Shown: positions 17,209-30,575, counted from the stretch's first letter. The stretch is DNA of 64,000 bases from Methylobacterium planeticum (GCF_008806345.1 NZ_VZZJ01000003.1:310001-374000), one strand, 5' to 3'. Numbers and translations are program-made. The notes: generated from the letters alone by a model not told the origin.

Positions 17209-19458
17209 CTACTTCCCGAAGCGCTCGAATTTCGGGAAGCTGCGGGTCATCAGGGTGCCGGCCTCGGCGCGGTGGCCCATCCACTTCTCCAGGATCTGCG
17301 CGTTGGCGAGGCGGGACTGGCCCGAGCCGTCGCGCCAGGGCAGGCCCTCGCCGAGGCCGAAGACGCAGGCGTCGACGAGCGTGGTCTGGCGGCAGCGCTG
17401 CAGGCGCACGCCCTTGCCGCGGGCGAGTTCCGGCAGCTCCGACAGGGGAAAGACGAGGAGCAGCTTGTCCGCGCTGCAGACCGCGACGTGGTCGCCCTCC
17501 TGCGCCGGCACGAGGAGCGCGGCCTTCGCGTCGCCGTCGAGGCCGAGGATGCCCTTGCCCTTGCGGGTGTTGGCCACGAGCGCATCCGCCGGCGCGAGGA
17601 ATCCCCGTCCGTCCGAGCCCGCGATCAGCAGCTTGCCCTCCGGCTGGTAGGGCAAGGCCGCGACGATCTCGGTGCCGTCATCGAGGTCGACCATGAGGCG
17701 GATCGGGTCGCCGAAGCCGCGCCCGCCCGGGAGCTTCGAGGCGTCGAGGGTGAAGACCTTGCCGTTCGAGGCGAGCACCAGGATCTTCGCCGTGGTCTCG
17801 CTCGGGAAGGCGATCTTCAGCGTGTCGTCGCCCTTGAAGGCGACGCCCGAGAGGTCGGCGACGTGCCCCTTCAGCGCCCGGATCCAGCCCTTGTTCGACA
17901 CGATCACGGTGATCGGCTCGCGCTCGACGAGGGCCGAGGTGAAGTCGATGCCGGCGGTATCGGGCGGGTTCTCGAGGCTGGTGCGGCGGCGCCCGATCGC
18001 GGTCTCGGGCCCGAAGGCCTTCTTCACGGCGCGGATCTGCTGGGTGATCGACTTCCACTGCTCCTTCTCGGAGCCGAGAAGCACCTCGATCCCCTCCTTC
18101 TCCTTCGTCAGCGCGTCGAGCTCACGCTTCAGCTCCATCTCCTCGAGCTTGCGCAGGGAGCGCAGGCGGGTATCGAGGATCGCGTTCGCCTGGACCTCGG
18201 TCAGCTCGAAGCGCTTCATCAGGGCGAGCTTGGGCTCGTCCTCCTCCCGGATGATGCGGATCACCTCGTCGAGGTCGAGATAGACGATGAGCAGGCCGCC
18301 GAGGATCTCGAGGCGCCGCTCGATCTGACCGAGGCGGTGGCGCGAGCGGCGCTGGAGCACGACGCGGCGATGGTCGAGCCACTCGCGCAGGGCCTCGGCG
18401 AGCCCGATCACCCGGGGCACGAGGCCGCCGACCAGCACGTTCATGTTGAGGGAGATGCGGGCTTCGAGCTCGGTCAGCCGGAACAGGGATTCCATCAGGA
18501 TGACGGGGTCGACGCTGCGCGAGCGCGGTTCCAGCACCACCCGGACGTCCTCGGCCGATTCGTCGCGCACGTCGGCCAGCAGCGGCAGCTTGCGCTCCTG
18601 CAGCAGCTCCGCGAGCTTCTCGATCAGCCGCGCCTTCGGCACGCCGTAGGGGATCTCCGTGACGACGATGTTCCAGGTGCCGCGCCCGAGATCCTCCTTC
18701 GCCCAGCGGGCGCGCACCCGGAAGGCGCCGCGGCCGGTGCGGTAGGCCTCGCGGATGGATTCGGCGGAATCGATGAGGATGCCGCCGGTGGGGAAGTCCG
18801 GGCCCTGCACGAAGGTGTTGAGCTGGGCCGAGGTCGCCTCGGGATGGCTGATCAGGTAGAGGGCCGCGTCGCAGAGCTCGGCCGCGTTGTGGGGCGGAAT
18901 CGAGGTCGCCATGCCGACCGCGATGCCCTGGCTGCCGTTGGCAAGCAGGTTCGGGAAGGCGGCGGGCAGGACCGAGGGCTCGTCCTTCTCGCCGTTGTAG
19001 GAGGGCCGGAAATCGACCGTGTCCTCGTCGATCCCGTCGAGGAGGAGCCGCGCCACCTCGGTGAGGCGCGCCTCGGTGTAGCGGTAGGCCGCCGGGCCGT
19101 CGCCGTCGATGTTGCCGAAATTGCCCTGTCCGTCGATCAGCGGGTAGCGCTGCGCGAAGTCCTGGCTGAGGCGCACCAGGGCGTCGTAGATCGCCTGGTC
19201 GCCGTGGGGATGGAAGTCGCCCATGACGTCGCCCACGATCTTGGCGCACTTCTTGTGCGCCGTGTTCGGGTCGAGGCGGAGCAGGCGCATGCCGTAGAGG
19301 ATGCGCCGATGCACCGGCTTGAGGCCGTCGCGCGCGTCCGGCAGGGCGCGGTGCATGATCGTGGAGAGCGCGTAGGCGAGGTAGCGCTCCTCCAGCGCGG
19401 ATTTCAGCTCGACGCTCTCGATGCCGTCGCCGGTTGGCGGCTCGAAGGGCTGGCCCAT
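17209..19458 (-). CDS. parC: DNA topoisomerase IV subunit A
   Basis: 749 aa, full length. Decatenates replicated chromosomes with ParE. The breakage-reunion domain starts near residue 28 ([20 protein letters not shown]). The catalytic Tyr is Tyr127 in [10 protein letters not shown] long coiled coil follows (about 400-480), then the C-terminal beta-propeller (from about 510: [20 protein letters not shown]). It is ParC rather than GyrA: there is no GyrA box in the propeller and the length is short. In the quinolone-determining loop [10 protein letters not shown], Gln87 stands where E. coli ParC has Ser80. A canonical SOS box sits 32-46 bases upstream of the ATG. recO lies upstream on the same strand. 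Confidence 0.95.
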   Translation of the reverse strand: MGQPFEPPTGDGIESVELKSALEERYLAYALSTIMHRALPDARDGLKPVHRRILYGMRLLRLDPNTAHKKCAKIVGDVMGDFHPHGDQAIYDALVRLSQDFAQRYPLIDGQGNFGNIDGDGPAAYRYTEARLTEVARLLLDGIDEDTVDFRPSYNGEKDEPSVLPAAFPNLLANGSQGIAVGMATSIPPHNAAELCDAALYLISHPEATSAQLNTFVQGPDFPTGGILIDSAESIREAYRTGRGAFRVRARWAKEDLGRGTWNIVVTEIPYGVPKARLIEKLAELLQERKLPLLADVRDESAEDVRVVLEPRSRSVDPVILMESLFRLTELEARISLNMNVLVGGLVPRVIGLAEALREWLDHRRVVLQRRSRHRLGQIERRLEILGGLLIVYLDLDEVIRIIREEDEPKLALMKRFELTEVQANAILDTRLRSLRKLEEMELKRELDALTKEKEGIEVLLGSEKEQWKSITQQIRAVKKAFGPETAIGRRRTSLENPPDTAGIDFTSALVEREPITVIVSNKGWIRALKGHVADLSGVAFKGDDTLKIAFPSETTAKILVLASNGKVFTLDASKLPGGRGFGDPIRLMVDLDDGTEIVAALPYQPEGKLLIAGSDGRGFLAPADALVANTRKGKGILGLDGDAKAALLVPAQEGDHVAVCSADKLLLVFPLSELPELARGKGVRLQRCRQTTLVDACVFGLGEGLPWRDGSGQSRLANAQILEKWMGHRAEAGTLMTRSFPKFERFGK

Positions 19459-19489
19459 GTCAAATCCGATCAGGTGTGTTCAAACAATG

Positions 19490-19504
19490 GAACATATCAC
19501 GAAC
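19490..19504 (-). promoter_or_regulatory. Canonical alphaproteobacterial LexA (SOS) box upstream of parC
   Basis: Minus strand GTTC-GTGATAT-GTTC, an exact match to the alphaproteobacterial LexA direct repeat GTTC-N7-GTTC. It lies in the 50-base gap between recO and parC, 32 bases before the parC ATG and in a locally AT-rich stretch, where a parC promoter would be. Chance occurrence of both tetramers at this exact spacing in a short intergenic gap is low but not negligible. Confidence 0.7.
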
Positions 19505-19508
19505 AAAC

Positions 19509-20240
19509 TCACGCGGGGGGGAGCCCGAGTGCGACGAATCGTGCCCGCTCCTCCGGAACCGCGAGGCCGCGCGGCGCCCAGAAGTGATGGGCCAGGAAAT
19601 ACCCCGTCAAGGTAAACCCCTGACGAACATCCTCGGGGCCCGGCACCCGGTTGGCGCCGCGCCGGTCGGACAGGAAGGCCGGCAGCGGCAGGAGCCGGTC
19701 GCGGTAGGGCTCGCCGGCCGAGGCGCTGACCGCGCGCCCGCTCTTCGGCGAGACGTAGATCAGCGCGTCGTTGGCGCCCGTCGCCGCGCAGGCGTCGAGG
19801 TCGAGGCCGAAGCCGAGCTCGCCGAGGAGCGCCAGCTCGAACCGCACCATCAGGGCCGGAGCGATGGCGGGGTCGTCGAGATGGGCGACGAGGACCCGGG
19901 CCGCCGCGTAGAGGCCCGGATGGGGATCGCGCTCGGCCAGGAGGCGCAGGAGGCCGGCGAGGTGCGTGATGCCGTAGAGGGCGAGCCCCGAGCCGATGAG
20001 CCGCGAGGCCGCCGATTCGAGGGGCTCGACCGCGTAGGCGCCGAGGCCCTCGTCGAGGCGCGCCCGCCAGGTGACGCGGACCCGGTTGCCGGGCTGGAGC
20101 ACGGGCTGCATCCGGCGCGAGCGGCCGCCGTGGACGAGGCCGAGATGCCGGCCGTGGGCCGCCGTCATCGCCTCGAGGATGACCCCCGTTTCGCCGTGCC
20201 TGCGCAGGCCGAGCACGAGGGCGTCGTCGCTCCATTGCAT
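19509..20240 (-). CDS. recO: DNA repair protein RecO
   Basis: 243 aa. The start [20 protein letters not shown] at 20240 is the conserved family opening; a longer frame adds unrelated residues. The N-terminal OB fold (to about residue 80, including [15 protein letters not shown]) is followed by the helical C-terminal domain ([28 protein letters not shown]). RecO loads RecA onto SSB-coated gaps with RecR. It ends 50 bases before parC on the same strand. The two could share a transcript, but the SOS box between them suggests parC also has its own promoter. Confidence 0.92.
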   Translation of the reverse strand: MQWSDDALVLGLRRHGETGVILEAMTAAHGRHLGLVHGGRSRRMQPVLQPGNRVRVTWRARLDEGLGAYAVEPLESAASRLIGSGLALYGITHLAGLLRLLAERDPHPGLYAAARVLVAHLDDPAIAPALMVRFELALLGELGFGLDLDACAATGANDALIYVSPKSGRAVSASAGEPYRDRLLPLPAFLSDRRGANRVPGPEDVRQGFTLTGYFLAHHFWAPRGLAVPEERARFVALGLPPA

Positions 20241-20350
20241 GGCAGACAGATAAGGATTCTGGCGCGGGATTGTGAGCAAAATCCCGGGGCGCACGGCCTT
20301 TTCCGGTTGCGGGGGCAACGATAATCTCGGGGCTCCGCCGGAGACTCGCC

Positions 20351-20803
20351 GTGATTCGCGCCCGCCCCGCCCCCGTCCCCGGCCTCGCTCGCCTCCCCGA
20401 GAGCCTGCTCGCGAGTCTTCTGCTCGCGGGGCTCCTCGGCGGCTGCACCGGCTCCGGGCCGCCGCCCATCCTGGCCCGGGCGCCGGCCCCCGCGACCTTC
20501 AGGGAGCGGGTCGCCGCCCTCGCCCTCGCCCAGGTGCAGTTCGGGTCGGTGTCGGTGCTGCCGGTGCGCTTCGAGAAGAGCCGCATCGCCGGGCCCTTCG
20601 AGGATGGCGGGCGCACGCTCTACTGCGTCACGAGCCGGATGCGGGGCCGCGCCCCGTTCGAGGCCGAGCGCGCCAAGGTGGTGATCCGCGAGGAGATCGG
20701 GACGCAGCGCCTGAGCGTCGTGGCGGACGACGAGGAGGCCTGCAGCGGCCACCGCGCGGTGCCCTTCCCCGAACTCGAAACCGACGCCGCGCGGCGCGGC
20801 TGA
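20351..20803 (+). CDS. Small putative lipoprotein, unknown function
   Basis: 150 aa. A hydrophobic signal ([13 protein letters not shown]) ends in a lipobox with Cys32 followed by TGSGPPP, so the protein is probably an outer-membrane or periplasmic lipoprotein. The remainder is one small domain with [20 protein letters not shown] and [20 protein letters not shown], rich in beta strands, with two further Cys residues that could form a disulfide. I do not recognise the family. It lies between divergent recO and chaC and is plus strand. Confidence 0.75.
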   Translation: MIRARPAPVPGLARLPESLLASLLLAGLLGGCTGSGPPPILARAPAPATFRERVAALALAQVQFGSVSVLPVRFEKSRIAGPFEDGGRTLYCVTSRMRGRAPFEAERAKVVIREEIGTQRLSVVADDEEACSGHRAVPFPELETDAARRG

Positions 20804-20862
20804 GGCCTTGCGCGCACCGGGGAGGGTTGCGCGGGCGCCGCGGCGATGCTCCCTTGAGGGGC

Positions 20863-21594
20863 ATGGCGCCCCCACCGTTCTCCCTCACCCTCGACCTGAT
20901 CGCCCGCGCCCACCCCGATCCCGTCGAGGACGACGCCACCGCCCTGCACCTCCTGACCGACGCGGAACTCCTGCCCGGCCTCGAGGGCGCCGTCGCCGGC
21001 AAGCCGGGGCCCGCCGGGGAGATCTGGGTCTTCGCCTACGGCTCCCTGATGTGGAAGCCGGAATTCGCCGTCCGCGAGCGCCGCATCGGCACCGTGCGGG
21101 GTTTCCACCGCCGCTTCTGCCTGCTGCAGCGCCGCTTCCGCGGCACGCGGGAGCGGCCGGGCTTCGTGCTCGCCCTCGACCGGGGCGGCCTCTGCAAGGG
21201 TGTCGCCTTCCGGCTGGAGGGCAGCGACCCGGTGGCGACCCTGATGCCGGTCTGGCGCCGGGAGATGAAGGGCAGCGGCTACGAGGCGCGCTGGCTGCCC
21301 GTCGACACGGCGGCGGGCCGGGTCCACGCCCTCGCCTTCGTGGTCAACCGCCTCGGCGACCGCTACGCCGGGCGCCTCACCGAGGCCGAGATCGCCGAGA
21401 AGATCGCGCTGGCCTGCGGCCATCTCGGGCCGAGCGCCGAGTACCTGCTGCGGACGGCCGAGGCCTGCGCCGAACTCGGCATCCGCGACCGGCACCTGAT
21501 GGCGCTGCAGGCGCTGGTCGCCGAGCGGCTGCGGGGCTGCGGGATGCCCCTCGGGCCGGTCCCGGGTCCGCGGGCGGAGCCGGGTCCGGGCTGA
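20863..21594 (+). CDS. chaC: ChaC-type gamma-glutamylcyclotransferase
   Basis: 243 aa. The start at 20863 (MAPPPFSLTLDLIARAHPDP) is preferred to the longer frame because of a TTGAGGGG ribosome site just upstream. The BtrG/GGCT fold is marked by VFAYGSLMWKPEF (the YGSL substrate loop) and RRFCLLQRRFRGTRERPGFV. The Glu and Tyr that hold the gamma-glutamyl group are expected in this region and in GYEARWLPV. ChaC enzymes cleave glutathione to 5-oxoproline and Cys-Gly in the cytoplasm. Confidence 0.92.
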   Translation: MAPPPFSLTLDLIARAHPDPVEDDATALHLLTDAELLPGLEGAVAGKPGPAGEIWVFAYGSLMWKPEFAVRERRIGTVRGFHRRFCLLQRRFRGTRERPGFVLALDRGGLCKGVAFRLEGSDPVATLMPVWRREMKGSGYEARWLPVDTAAGRVHALAFVVNRLGDRYAGRLTEAEIAEKIALACGHLGPSAEYLLRTAEACAELGIRDRHLMALQALVAERLRGCGMPLGPVPGPRAEPGPG

Positions 21595-21696
21595 GCGCGA
21601 TGCGCGGGCGCGCCGGTCTGCGGTCGCGCCGCCGTCCAGCCGGACGCGCCGATGCGGCGCGCCGCCGGGGCATCGGCCGAGATGCGCGGCCCGGCG

Positions 21697-25197
<3,501 letters not shown>

Positions 25198-25402
25198 GAC
25201 CGACCTTGATGTTGGCCGGGCAGGATCCGGGCTCGGGGCCCGCGAGTCATCCGGAAAGCGCGACCTCTCCGCAGATGTCCACCGCCATGTGCCCTGGCGG
25301 CATCACCGGTTGCCGGTTTCGGCTCTTTCCGGACCGGAACCCCGATTTCCTGTGGGCCGCCCCCGGGAGGCGGGAACAGAATGCGCTCTTGGCGGAATGC
25401 CG

Positions 25403-25507
25403 TTAATGGATTGGAGCCAAGGCTACGGCCCAGAGTGCCACAGCCCCCGACAGGAGCCCGAACGCCGTGAACTCGACGACGCCGGTCAGGATCATCCGCT
25501 TGAACAT
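25403..25507 (-). CDS. 34-aa single-pass membrane peptide behind an SOS box
   Basis: Starts MFKRMILTGVVEFTAFGLLS and ends in ALWAVALAPIH. It has two basic residues (Lys3, Arg4), one hydrophobic helix of about 23 residues, and a short periplasmic end: the shape of a tiny inner-membrane protein oriented N-in. GGAGAGG stands six bases before the ATG. The upstream region has a perfect LexA box at 25540-25554, with TTTACA next to it as a possible -35. Caulobacter SidA (29 aa) is a known SOS-induced membrane peptide that blocks division, and this could be a functional analogue. That is inference from size, topology and regulation, not sequence similarity. Confidence 0.7.
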   Translation of the reverse strand: MFKRMILTGVVEFTAFGLLSGAVALWAVALAPIH

Positions 25508-25539
25508 GGGCCTCTCCGTTCGTTGATGCCCTGAGTTTT

Positions 25540-25554
25540 GTTCTTGTTTTGTTC
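25540..25554 (-). promoter_or_regulatory. Canonical LexA (SOS) box upstream of the 34-aa membrane peptide
   Basis: Minus strand GAAC-AAAACAA-GAAC, an exact GAAC-N7-GAAC direct repeat with the A-rich spacer typical of strong alphaproteobacterial boxes. It is 33 bases upstream of the peptide ATG. On the same strand TTTACA precedes the box by two bases, so LexA would sit inside the -35/-10 spacer. The plus-strand glycosyltransferase start is 330 bases away and less likely to be its target. Confidence 0.75.
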
Positions 25555-25883
25555 TATGTAAAGCGGGGATAGCCGGGTAATGCACCTTATGGTTACGTCT
25601 TCGTGAAGATCGGGGGGCAAGGCGCCGCGGCGGTGTTCGGCTAGAACGCGCCTCCGGGCCGGACCGGCGGCTCCGCGCCACCCGGGTGCCGCCGCGCACC
25701 GGCCCGACCGGGCGATCCCGGCGGGGCGGTCGCGGGATCGCTCCGCGACACCACATCGACCATGCCGACACAGGGGGGGCCCTTCAGGCTTGGGCGGGAC
25801 GGGCTGGCACCGTTCCCGATTCCGGCAGGACCGGCTGCGCACCGGGGCGGATGCGCAGCCTCCGCAGCGATAAGACATCCGTG
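25555..25883. other. Intergenic region upstream of the glycosyltransferase gene
   Basis: About 330 bases between the SOS box and the glycosyltransferase. The first 60 bases are AT-rich, the rest GC-rich. The glycosyltransferase frame remains open back through 25686, but that stretch lacks any conserved feature. No terminator or RNA gene is evident. Confidence 0.5.
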
Positions 25884-27164
25884 ATGCAGGTGCATCTTGT
25901 AGCGATCGGCACGCATGGGGACGTGCTGCCGATCATCGCGCTGGCCAGCGCCCTGCGGCGCCGGGGCCACACGGTCGCGCTCGCGGCGCCGGCGCCGTTC
26001 GCGCCCCTGGCCGAGCGCGCCGGGATCCCGTTCGAGGGCCTCGGCAGCCCGGAGGATTACGCGCGCTTCACCGCCGAGCCCGACCTCTGGCGCCCGTGGC
26101 GCGGGGTCGAGCCGCTGTTCTCCTACGTCTCGGACCTGACCGAGCCGACCTACCGCTGGCTCGAGGGGCGCTGGCGGCGGGGCGCCGGGGTGGTGGTGGG
26201 CTCGACCCTCAGCCTCGGGGCGCGGGTGGCGCAGGAGCGCCTCGACCTGCCGCTCGCCACCGTCCACGTGATGCCCTTCTTCATGGAGAGCCGGATCGAT
26301 TCCCCGGTGCTGCCGGGGCTGCCGCTGCCGCGCTTCCTGCCCGCACGCTTCCGGCACTGGGTCGGGCTCGGGGCGGACAAGTACGTGATCGGCCCGGCCG
26401 CCCTCCCCCGGCTCAACGCCTTCCGGGCCGGGCTCGGGCTGCCGCCGGTGCGGCGCCTGCGCCACTGGTGGAACCTCGCCCCCCGCCTGATCCTGATGTT
26501 CCCCGACTGGTTCACGCCGCCCCAGACCGACTGGCCGCAGCAGGCCGTGCAGGTCGGCTTTCCGCTGGTCGACCGCTTCGGCGACACGGATCGGCTCGAC
26601 CCGGCGCTGACGGCCTTCCTCGAGGCGGGCGCGCCGCCCCTCGTCTTCACCTACGGCTCGGCCATGCGGCAGGGCCGCGCCTTCTTCGAGACGGCCATCG
26701 CCCTGTGCCGGCGCATGGGCCGGCGCGGCGTGCTCCTGGCGCCCCAGGCCGACCAGATCCCGCCCGACCTGCCGCCGGAGGTGATCCACCTGCCCTACGT
26801 GCCCCTGAGCGCGCTCCTGCCCCGCGCGGCGGCCCTGATCCACCACGGGGGCGTCGGCACCGTGGCGCAGGCGCTCGCGGCGGGCGTGCCGCAGCTGATC
26901 GTGCCCGTGGCCTTCGACCATTTCGACGAGGGCGCGCGGGTGCGGCGCCTCGGGCTCGGCACCACCCTGCGCCAGGGCCGCTTCACCCCGGCCCGGGCGG
27001 AGCGGCACCTGCGCCGGCTCCTCGGCTCGCCGCGGGTGGCGCGCGCGCTCGCCGTGGCCAAGGCCCGGATGGCCGGGGAGGACGGGATCGCGCGGGCCTG
27101 CGAGGCGATCGAGCGGATGGCCCCGGCGGAGAGCGAGGCCGCCCCCGGGTCGCGGGCGGGCTGA
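25884..27164 (+). CDS. GT-B glycosyltransferase (UGT/MGT-like)
   Basis: 426 aa. The N-terminal opening VHLVAIGTHGDVLPIIALAS is typical of the UGT-like GT1 family (sterol, macrolide and carotenoid/zeaxanthin glucosyltransferases). The C-terminal nucleotide-sugar site is PRAAALIHHGGVGTVAQALA followed by AGVPQLIVPVAFDHFDEGAR, with the acceptor-pocket loop variable as usual. The start is chosen at MQVHLVAIG; an ATG at 25851 is also possible and neither has a strong ribosome site. The substrate is unknown. It is on the opposite strand to its neighbours and interrupts the usual lolD-dnaE adjacency, so it is probably a lineage-specific insertion. Confidence 0.88.
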   Translation: MQVHLVAIGTHGDVLPIIALASALRRRGHTVALAAPAPFAPLAERAGIPFEGLGSPEDYARFTAEPDLWRPWRGVEPLFSYVSDLTEPTYRWLEGRWRRGAGVVVGSTLSLGARVAQERLDLPLATVHVMPFFMESRIDSPVLPGLPLPRFLPARFRHWVGLGADKYVIGPAALPRLNAFRAGLGLPPVRRLRHWWNLAPRLILMFPDWFTPPQTDWPQQAVQVGFPLVDRFGDTDRLDPALTAFLEAGAPPLVFTYGSAMRQGRAFFETAIALCRRMGRRGVLLAPQADQIPPDLPPEVIHLPYVPLSALLPRAAALIHHGGVGTVAQALAAGVPQLIVPVAFDHFDEGARVRRLGLGTTLRQGRFTPARAERHLRRLLGSPRVARALAVAKARMAGEDGIARACEAIERMAPAESEAAPGSRAG

Positions 27165-27187
27165 GCCACCCCCGGGTCGCGGACGGG

Positions 27188-27901
27188 CTAGGCCAGCTGC
27201 TCGATCAGCCCGTCGCGGATGGTGACGCGCCGGTCCATCCGGGCGGCGAGGTCGAGGTTGTGCGTGGCGATCAGCGCCGCGAGGCCCGAGGCGCGCACCA
27301 GGGACATCAGGATCGCGAAGACGTGGCCGGCGGTGTGCGGGTCGAGGTTGCCGGTGGGCTCGTCGGCGAGCAGCAGGCGCGGCCCGTTGGCCACCGCGCG
27401 GGCGATGGCGACGCGCTGCTGCTCGCCCCCCGACAGCTCCGCCGGCCGGTGCGCCAGCCGGTCCTTGAGGCCGAGGAAGCTCAGGAGCTCGGCGGCGCGC
27501 GCCTTCGCCTCCCGGCCCGAGAGGCCGCGGATGAGCTGGGGCATCACCACGTTCTCCTGCGCCGAGAACTCGGGCAGCAGGTGGTGGAACTGGTAGACGA
27601 AGCCCATCTCCTCGCGGCGCAGGCGCGTGCGCTCGGCATCGGACATGGCCGCGGTGGGCTGGCCGCCGACATAGACCTCGCCCCCGTCCGGCCGCTCCAG
27701 CAGGCCGGCGATGTGCAGGAGCGTCGACTTGCCGGCCCCCGAGGGGGCGACGAGCGCCACCAGCTCGCCGGGCCAGATCGCGAGGTCGGCCCCGCGCAGG
27801 ATCTCGAGGGCCCCCTCGGCCTGCCGGTAGCGCCGCTCGACCCGGGCGAAGAACAGCGCCGGCACCGGCTGCGCGCCGGCGGGCTCGGGCGTGGTACTCA
27901 T
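27188..27901 (-). CDS. lolD: Lipoprotein-releasing ABC transporter ATPase
   Basis: 237 aa. Walker A is APSGAGKST (the first Gly is Ala, a variant also seen in other Rhizobiales LolD proteins). The signature is [19 protein letters not shown] and Walker [13 protein letters not shown]. The MacB/LolD hallmark DEPTGNLD and the partner permease gene 21 bases upstream support LolD, which powers release of outer-membrane lipoproteins from the inner membrane. It ends just before the convergent glycosyltransferase gene. Confidence 0.93.
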   Translation of the reverse strand: MSTTPEPAGAQPVPALFFARVERRYRQAEGALEILRGADLAIWPGELVALVAPSGAGKSTLLHIAGLLERPDGGEVYVGGQPTAAMSDAERTRLRREEMGFVYQFHHLLPEFSAQENVVMPQLIRGLSGREAKARAAELLSFLGLKDRLAHRPAELSGGEQQRVAIARAVANGPRLLLADEPTGNLDPHTAGHVFAILMSLVRASGLAALIATHNLDLAARMDRRVTIRDGLIEQLA

Positions 27902-27922
27902 CGGCGACGATCCCCTTCCGGC

Positions 27923-29242
27923 TCAGCCGTACCGCAAAGCCTGCACCGGATCGAGCCGGGCCGCGCGCCAGGAGGGATAGAGCGTCGCAGCGAGGGACAG
28001 CAGGAACGCCGTCACCACCACCACGGTGATCTCGGTGGCGTTCATCTCCGCCGGGATCTCGGCGAGGAAGCGCACGGTCGGGTCCCAGGCGCCCGGGAAG
28101 AGCACCCGCTGGATCGGCTTGATGTTGAGGGTGACGAGGATGCCGAGCCCGAGGCCGCCGAGGGTGCCGACGAGCCCGATCAGCGCCCCGTTGATCAGGA
28201 ACACCCGCATCACCGTGCCGGGCGTCGCCCCCATGGTGCGCAGGATGGCGATGTCGCTCGACTTGTCGCGCACGAGCAGGATCAGCCCCGAGATGATGTT
28301 CAGGGTCGCCACCACGACGATCAGGCTGAGGATCAGGAACATCACGTTGCGCTCGACCTCGAGCGCCCCGAAGAAGGTGCGGTTGCGCTGGCGCCAGTCG
28401 GTGAGCAGCACCGGCCGCTCGGCCGCCATCTCCAGGGGCTCGCGCATCTCCGCCACCCCGTCGGCGTTGTCGAGGTAGATCTCGATCAGGCTGACGTCGC
28501 CCTCGCGGTTGAAGAAGGCCTGCGCCTCCGCGAGCGGCATGAACACGAAGGTCGAGTCGAACTCGGTCATGCCGATCTCGAACACCGCCTTGACCGTGTA
28601 GGCCTTGGTGCGGGGCGCCGTGCCGAAGGGGGTGGTGGCCCCCTTCGGGGTCGAGAGGGTGATCTGGTCGCCGGCCTGCAGGCCGAGGGATTCGGCGAGG
28701 CGCCGGCCGAGGGCGACGCCGGAGCCCTCGTCGAAGCCCTCCAGGGTGCCGCCGCGGATGTTGCGCGCGACGGCCCCGATCTTGTCGAGGTCCTCGCCCC
28801 GGACGCCGCGCACGAGGACGCCGCTGCCGCCGTAGGGCGAGGAGGCGAAGGCCTGCCCCTCGACGAGGGGGATCGCGGCGCGCACGCCCGCGACCTTCGA
28901 GAGCCGGTCGGAGAGGTCGGTGAAGTCGGTGAAGAGCTTGTCGATCGGGGTGACGAAGACGTGGCCGTTGATGCCGACGATCTTCGAGAGCAGTTCGGTG
29001 CGGAAGCCGTTCATCACCGAGAGCACGATGATCAGCGTGGCGACCCCGAGGGTGATGCCGAGCACCGAGAAGAAGGCCACCACCGAGACGCCGCCGCCCC
29101 GGCGCCGGGCCCGCAGGTAGCGCCCGGCGAGGATCCACTCGAAGCCCGCGAAGGGCGGCGTCGAGCCGGCCCGGAAGCCCGCGCCGAGGCCCCTCAGACG
29201 TGCGCCCAGAGCCGTTCTCACCGCCGCTGCCCCGCCCGCCAT
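27923..29242 (-). CDS. lolC: LolC/LolE-type lipoprotein-releasing permease
   Basis: 439 aa FtsX-like permease. The first membrane helix is at about residues 53-75 (VSVVAFFSVLGITLGVATLI), followed by a large periplasmic domain, then three C-terminal helices (from about 305: RNVMFLILSLIVVVATLNII). The family motif at the first helix end (LSVMNGFRTELLSKIVGING HVF in the order expected) is intact. A single permease gene, as in most alphaproteobacteria, should form a homodimer with LolD. The first 30-40 residues precede the conserved region; internal GTG codons offer shorter starts. Confidence 0.92.
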   Translation of the reverse strand: MAGGAAAVRTALGARLRGLGAGFRAGSTPPFAGFEWILAGRYLRARRRGGGVSVVAFFSVLGITLGVATLIIVLSVMNGFRTELLSKIVGINGHVFVTPIDKLFTDFTDLSDRLSKVAGVRAAIPLVEGQAFASSPYGGSGVLVRGVRGEDLDKIGAVARNIRGGTLEGFDEGSGVALGRRLAESLGLQAGDQITLSTPKGATTPFGTAPRTKAYTVKAVFEIGMTEFDSTFVFMPLAEAQAFFNREGDVSLIEIYLDNADGVAEMREPLEMAAERPVLLTDWRQRNRTFFGALEVERNVMFLILSLIVVVATLNIISGLILLVRDKSSDIAILRTMGATPGTVMRVFLINGALIGLVGTLGGLGLGILVTLNIKPIQRVLFPGAWDPTVRFLAEIPAEMNATEITVVVVTAFLLSLAATLYPSWRAARLDPVQALRYG

Positions 29243-29249
29243 CGCCGCC

Positions 29250-30575
29250 TCAGACGCGCTTGATGCGCGAGAGCAGGTCGACGGGCGACAGGGTCTCGCG
29301 CTCGCCGCCCGCCCGACGCTTCAGCTCGACCCTGCCCTCCGCCAGGCCCTTGGGCCCGACGACGACCTGCCAGGGCAGGCCGATCAGGTCCGCGGTGGCG
29401 AATTTCGCGCCCGGCCGCTCGTCGCGGTCGTCGTAGAGCACCGTCAGCCCGCCGGCTTCGAGCTGGGCCTGGATCTCCGCGCAGGCACCGTCCGTGGCGG
29501 CGTCCCCCGTCTTCAGGTTGATCAGCGCCACGTCGAAGGGCGCCACCGCATCCGGCCAGATGATCCCGGCCTCGTCGTGGCTCGCCTCGATGATCGCGGC
29601 GACGAGGCGGCTCGGGCCGATCCCGTAGGAGCCCATGTGGACCGGCCGCTCGATCCCGTCCGGCCCCGCCACCTTGGCGCCCATCGGCTCGGAATACTTG
29701 GTGCCGAAGTAGAAGATGTGCCCGACCTCGATGCCGCGGGCGGAGAGGCGGCTCGCCCCGGGCACCTCCGCGAAGGCCTCGGGCTCGTGCATCTCGCTCG
29801 TGGCCGCGTAGTGCGAGGTCCAGGCGTCGACGGTGCCCTGGAGCCCCGCGACGTCGTCGAAATCGGTGGTGGCCGGGGGGATCTCGAAGTCGAGATAGGC
29901 CCGGTCGCAGAAGACCTCGCTCTCGCCGGTGGAGGCCAGGATGATGAATTCGTGGCTGAGGTCGCCGCCGATCGGGCCGGTATCGGCCCGCATCGGGATC
30001 GCCTTGAGGCCGAGCCCCGCGAAGGTGCGCAGGTAGGCCACGAACATCCGGTTGTAGGCGTGGCGGGCGCCGGCCTGGTCGAAATCGAAGGAATAGGCGT
30101 CCTTCATCAGGAACTCGCGCGAGCGCATGGTGCCGAAGCGCGGGCGCACCTCGTCGCGGAACTTCCAGGAGATCTGGTAGAGGTTCTTCGGCAGGTCCTT
30201 GTAGGAGCGCACGCTGCCGCGGAAGATCTCGGTGATGACCTCCTCGGCGGTGGGGCCGTAGAGCATCTCGCGCTCGTGCCGGTCCTTGATGCGCAGCATC
30301 TCCTTGCCGTAGGCCTCGTAGCGGCCCGATTCCCGCCAGAGCTCGGCCGATTGCACGGTCGGCATCAGCAGCTCGATGGCGCCGGAGCGGTCCTGCTCCT
30401 CCCGGATCACGGCGCAGACCCTGTTGAGCACGCGCAGGCCGAGCGGCAGCCAGGCATAGATGCCCGCCGATTCCTGCCGGACCAGGCCCGCCCGCAGCAT
30501 CAGCCGGTGCGAGATGATCTCGGCTTCCTTGGGCGTCTCGCGCAGGGTGGGCAGGAAGTAGCGGGAGAGACGCAT
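29250..30575 (-). CDS. proS: Prolyl-tRNA synthetase, short alphaproteobacterial type
   Basis: 441 aa from [20 protein letters not shown] at 30575; a longer frame upstream adds unrelated residues. It is class II: motif 2 region [24 protein letters not shown] (shown as FRDE near 135 and R-E-F-L near 150), motif 3 [14 protein letters not shown] near 325-340, and the anticodon-binding domain at the C-terminus. The editing (INS) domain of the E. coli enzyme is absent, giving the 440-aa form usual in Rhizobiales. It lies 7 bases upstream of the lol permease on the same strand, so proS-lolC-lolD is likely one operon. Confidence 0.95.
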   Translation of the reverse strand: MRLSRYFLPTLRETPKEAEIISHRLMLRAGLVRQESAGIYAWLPLGLRVLNRVCAVIREEQDRSGAIELLMPTVQSAELWRESGRYEAYGKEMLRIKDRHEREMLYGPTAEEVITEIFRGSVRSYKDLPKNLYQISWKFRDEVRPRFGTMRSREFLMKDAYSFDFDQAGARHAYNRMFVAYLRTFAGLGLKAIPMRADTGPIGGDLSHEFIILASTGESEVFCDRAYLDFEIPPATTDFDDVAGLQGTVDAWTSHYAATSEMHEPEAFAEVPGASRLSARGIEVGHIFYFGTKYSEPMGAKVAGPDGIERPVHMGSYGIGPSRLVAAIIEASHDEAGIIWPDAVAPFDVALINLKTGDAATDGACAEIQAQLEAGGLTVLYDDRDERPGAKFATADLIGLPWQVVVGPKGLAEGRVELKRRAGGERETLSPVDLLSRIKRV

